A stretch of DNA of 64,000 nt from DASWIG01 sp965371445 (lineage in GTDB: Bacteria; Acidobacteriota; Thermoanaerobaculia; Multivoradales; J023): assembly GCA_965371445.1 (NCBI GenBank), contig CBDUYN010000028.1, positions 1-64,000 on the forward strand, in the 5' to 3' direction. The translations under genes were made by a program, and so were the position numbers. Every line of letters begins with the position of its first letter. Position 1 is the first letter of the stretch. Shown here one piece after another: positions 61,437 through 64,000 of the stretch. Under the pieces are notes generated by a model, which ran no database searches, was not told the DNA's origin, and saw only the letters and a program-made list of their open reading frames with translations.

Positions 61437-64000
61437 TTACTCGATGTCGACCTCCGCCTCGAGCGTACGACGCACACGCTTCGCCAGGTCCGCGAGGTGG
61501 GCCTCGGTATAACCGTCGGCCGAAGCTGAGCCCTCAAGCGCGTCGGCAAGGCGCTCGCCGATCGAGCCCAGGCTCCACGCCGCAAGCTGCGACGCTTCGG
61601 CCGGCGTACCGGGCTGCGGCTTCAGAGCCAGCCCTACGAGGTGGTCGACGAGCAGACGCTGCAAAGCCCGCCGGTCGGCACCGATCGCCCCATCGATCTC
61701 GCCGAAAGCCGTCGCCTCGAGGTGACGGAAAAGCTCCGGCAAGGTGAAGGCCTCACCGTCGGCCACGCGGCGCTCGTTGTCGAGCACCCGAGCGAGACGC
61801 GCCGGCTCCAGCAAGGTGGAGAAGGCCGCCTCGTAGAGGCCGGCAATACGGTGGCCCAGGTTGTAGTCGGAGCCGTAACGCCACGGATAGTTCCAGTCGA
61901 ACGAGAGGTCGGCTTTCAGGAGCGCCAGGGTCTCCGGCGGCAGCGCGAAAAGCCCCTGGGCAAAAAGCTTCTCGTCGAGCACCGCGAGAGCCCGGCGCTG
62001 GTCCTCCACCGGCACCGGGACGATCGGCGGCGGCCCGCCCTCGGGCGAGGCCGGCGATACCACCCGGCGCAGCAGGACCTGCCCACCGACGTGACGCGCC
62101 GTCATGTCGACGTAGTCGAGGGCAACTGAAAAGATCGCCGCGTCGAGCGCCGCCCGCAGCTGGCTGTAGTCGTGTCCTTCGCCGAGCACGAGCTCCGGCA
62201 GCTTCGGCAGCACCTCCTCGTGGATCATCGCGAGCCGCGAGGCAGCAAAAGCGATCGGGTCGTCGCCCAGATCGTCGGAATTGGTCGTCGGATCGATCGC
62301 TCCAAGCTCGCCGCTGTCGTAGACGAGACCCGGCACAAGCTCGGCCCGTGCGGCGATGCGGTCAAGCTCCGCCTCCTCTTGCTCGGCGCTCAAGCCGTCA
62401 AAAGGACGGTAGACGTGCTCGACGATCAAGTCGTCCCAGGCTCCCAGCTCCTGCAGGAAGTAGTCGCCCTGCTCCGCCCCTTTAGGCGCCAGGAAGATCG
62501 GGTTGTAGTCCATGACCGAGGCCGAGAACGGACGCTCGCCGCGGCGTCCGGTGACTCGGCCGGAGCGTACGTCGTCCCAGCTCGCGGCAAGGCTCGCCTT
62601 CCAGTTGTGGGGAAAGCCCAGAGCATGGCCGACCTCGTGGGCGACGAGCTCCAGGAAAGCCTCGCGGGCGAAGCGGTCCGCCTCGGGGGTCTCCGGCTCC
62701 AGGATGCCCCGGGCGCCGAGGACGAGGCGGGCGAAAGCCATCTGCGAGGAGAAGGAAAGCGACCGGTCACAAGTACCCGGCATCGCGCGCAGCCCCTCCA
62801 GGAGCTCACGCTTCGTCACCAGGTGCTCCTGCCCCGGCTCCGGTGCCCGCCACCAGGCGTAGACGAGATACCGGTTGCGGGCGAAGGAGAAAAACTCGCC
62901 GTTCAAGTAGACGACGCCCTTCAAGGCCTCGCCGGTGCGCGGATCGGCGAAGGCCGGCCCCGCCATGCCGGAGAAGACCAGGTCGTCAGAGAGGTTCCAG
63001 TAAATCACCGAGTGGCGGATGTCGGCCGGGTCCCATTCGCCGTCCGCGGGCGGGTCGAGGACGCGTACGGCATTGCGGAAGCCGATTTTCTCGAAGGCCG
63101 TGTTCCACCAGGTGGCGCCCTCTTTGACGAGCGGACGCCACTCCTCCGGCACCGAGGGGTCGAGGTAGAAGGTGACCGGCTCGACCGGCTCGGAGACGGC
63201 GGCCGCGGGATCGGCCTTGCGCAGGTCCCAGCGCAACAGGAGGTGACGGAAGGCGGTGTCCTTCTGGTCGATGCCGGTGTAGTCCTTGTATTCGAGCGTC
63301 ATGCCGCCGATGCGCTCGTCGAAGCGCCGCGGACGATAGCCGTCGTCGGGGAGGCGGTAGAAGTTGTAGTCGACGGTGGCCTCGAAGAAGCGGGCGTCGG
63401 CGAGACGTCCCGGGGAAAGGTAGCGCTCGAAGGGATTGCCGCCCTCACCGCCGCTTCGCGGCTTGCGCTCGAAGCGGTGCCGCACCCGGGCAACGACGTT
63501 GTCCTCGAAGCCTTTGAGCGACTCGACGATCGTGCCGTCGCCGCGGGCTTTGGCCGCCGAGGACCGCAGGATAGGGCTCGTCTCGGCCGCAAAGAGCTTC
63601 GTGGCCTCGACGATCAAGGGTGCAGGCTCGTCTGAGAGCTGTTCCAGACGCGCCGAAAACACCGGCGAGTCGGGGAAGCTGTCGCGCACCGCGTGGCGTA
63701 GCGACGAGCCCTCCCCCGCTCGAAAGTCGACGTTTACCTTGTAGAGCACCAGGTGCTCGCCCACTCGCTCCCAGCGCACCAGCTGGGTCTCGATCGCGGC
63801 GCCGCGGGGATAGAAGTCGCCAAGCGAACCGACGAGGACGGTGGAAAAGCCGAGCGGCGCTCCCAGGAGCTCGGCGCGAAGCTCGAGGTAGAGCTTCTCG
63901 GGCGAACGGTGGAAGGTGAGAAGCCCCGGGATCTCCTCGGTGTCTTTGAGGAGGTCGTCACGGCTCATTCCGGCCGCCGCGGACGCCTCGGCGGCGGGTT
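61437..64000 (-). CDS. Zinc-dependent metalloprotease, DUF5117/DUF4953 type (5' end beyond the window)
   Basis: At least 853 residues. The first in-window ATG (63968) is probably not the start: the frame stays open to the edge with Ala/Pro-rich codons and there is no signal peptide yet. The first family blocks follow (GLLTFHRSPEKLYLELRAEL, VGSLGDFYPRGAAIE). The zinc site is HEVGHALGFPHN (HExxHxxGxxH, first His at 444 counted from 63968), with the Met-turn candidate SASVMDYNP. The C-terminal ~200 residues are helical (LFALPPETLALLKADLSFDW, YNLGHRIAGLYEAAFSTLLE). Family members are secreted proteases of Bacteroidota and Acidobacteriota, probably acting on external proteins, complementing the S46 peptidase nearby. 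Confidence 0.9.
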   Translation of the reverse strand, partial: PAAEASAAAGMSRDDLLKDTEEIPGLLTFHRSPEKLYLELRAELLGAPLGFSTVLVGSLGDFYPRGAAIETQLVRWERVGEHLVLYKVNVDFRAGEGSSLRHAVRDSFPDSPVFSARLEQLSDEPAPLIVEATKLFAAETSPILRSSAAKARGDGTIVESLKGFEDNVVARVRHRFERKPRSGGEGGNPFERYLSPGRLADARFFEATVDYNFYRLPDDGYRPRRFDERIGGMTLEYKDYTGIDQKDTAFRHLLLRWDLRKADPAAAVSEPVEPVTFYLDPSVPEEWRPLVKEGATWWNTAFEKIGFRNAVRVLDPPADGEWDPADIRHSVIYWNLSDDLVFSGMAGPAFADPRTGEALKGVVYLNGEFFSFARNRYLVYAWWRAPEPGQEHLVTKRELLEGLRAMPGTCDRSLSFSSQMAFARLVLGARGILEPETPEADRFAREAFLELVAHEVGHALGFPHNWKASLAASWDDVRSGRVTGRRGERPFSASVMDYNPIFLAPKGAEQGDYFLQELGAWDDLIVEHVYRPFDGLSAEQEEAELDRIAARAELVPGLVYDSGELGAIDPTTNSDDLGDDPIAFAASRLAMIHEEVLPKLPELVLGEGHDYSQLRAALDAAIFSVALDYVDMTARHVGGQVLLRRVVSPASPEGGPPPIVPVPVEDQRRALAVLDEKLFAQGLFALPPETLALLKADLSFDWNYPWRYGSDYNLGHRIAGLYEAAFSTLLEPARLARVLDNERRVADGEAFTLPELFRHLEATAFGEIDGAIGADRRALQRLLVDHLVGLALKPQPGTPAEASQLAAWSLGSIGERLADALEGSASADGYTEAHLADLAKRVRRTLEAEVDIE

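Overview
The window is a GC-rich chromosomal stretch with tightly packed genes. It most resembles an Acidobacteriota genome, perhaps of the Thermoanaerobaculia type; this is inference from gene content and not a database result. Supporting content: a TPR-bearing membrane multiheme cytochrome c, a VWFA-related protein remnant, DUF11-repeat surface proteins, hopanoid genes, an S46 dipeptidyl peptidase, a DUF5117-type zinc protease, Ser/Thr kinase and FGE-sulfatase remnants, and a PQQ-propeller-type protein at the left edge.

Layout. 0-2.5 kb: remnants, a 5'-truncated arabinofuranosidase-like gene and a fused lycopene cyclase-like gene. 2.5-7.2 kb: an island with a TPR-CHAT protease gene and an unrecognised partner gene, bracketed by a 96-bp direct repeat; outside it are a frameshifted gene and a cyclic-nucleotide-binding protein. 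8.5-18 kb: a secreted metallophosphoesterase, then a divergent lipid-type cluster (GMC/cholesterol-oxidase-like enzyme and a small partner domain on the minus strand; alpha/beta hydrolase, acetoacetate-decarboxylase-like protein, two small membrane proteins and a patatin fused to the same partner domain on the plus strand). 18-21 kb: five-heme membrane cytochrome with TPRs. 21-25.6 kb: YaiI-type protein and the hopanoid trio shc-hpnH-hpnG. 25.9-37.5 kb: secreted and surface proteins (VWFA remnant, RNase T2 fusion, IPTL-CTERM protein, a 2000-aa DUF11 protein, CHRD protein, lectin-like protein). 37.9-41.4 kb: asd-thrB-thrC. 41.5-48.4 kb: histidine kinase, thioredoxin-fold lipoprotein and a 1497-aa repeat protein with an IPTL-CTERM tail. 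48.4-49.5 kb: a two-domain Y1 (RAYT-type) transposase between inverted REP-like sequences. 49.8-57 kb: TonB-dependent receptor, NamZ-type muramidase, beta-lactamase-fold hydrolase and a SpmA/SpmB-like membrane protein. 57-64 kb: Uma2 remnants, S46 peptidase, three copies of a palindromic MITE-like element, a kinase/FGE remnant and a 5'-partial zinc metalloprotease.

How the parts relate. Isoprenoid and lipid chemistry recurs (lycopene cyclase, sterol-oxidase-like cluster, hopanoid genes), as does an envelope programme (large adhesin-like repeat proteins with two different C-terminal tails, TonB receptor, muramidase, secreted nuclease and proteases). The DNA between genes is rich in debris: several genes keep both ends but have lost the middle, and short cassettes are duplicated.

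Best candidates for something undescribed: the repeat-bracketed CHAT island, the sterol-oxidase/patatin cluster with its shared partner domain, the covalently fused double Y1 transposase, and the C-terminal DGFESG...W tail shared by three otherwise unrelated secreted proteins. One housekeeping oddity stands out: the aspartate-semialdehyde dehydrogenase has Gly where the catalytic Cys is expected.
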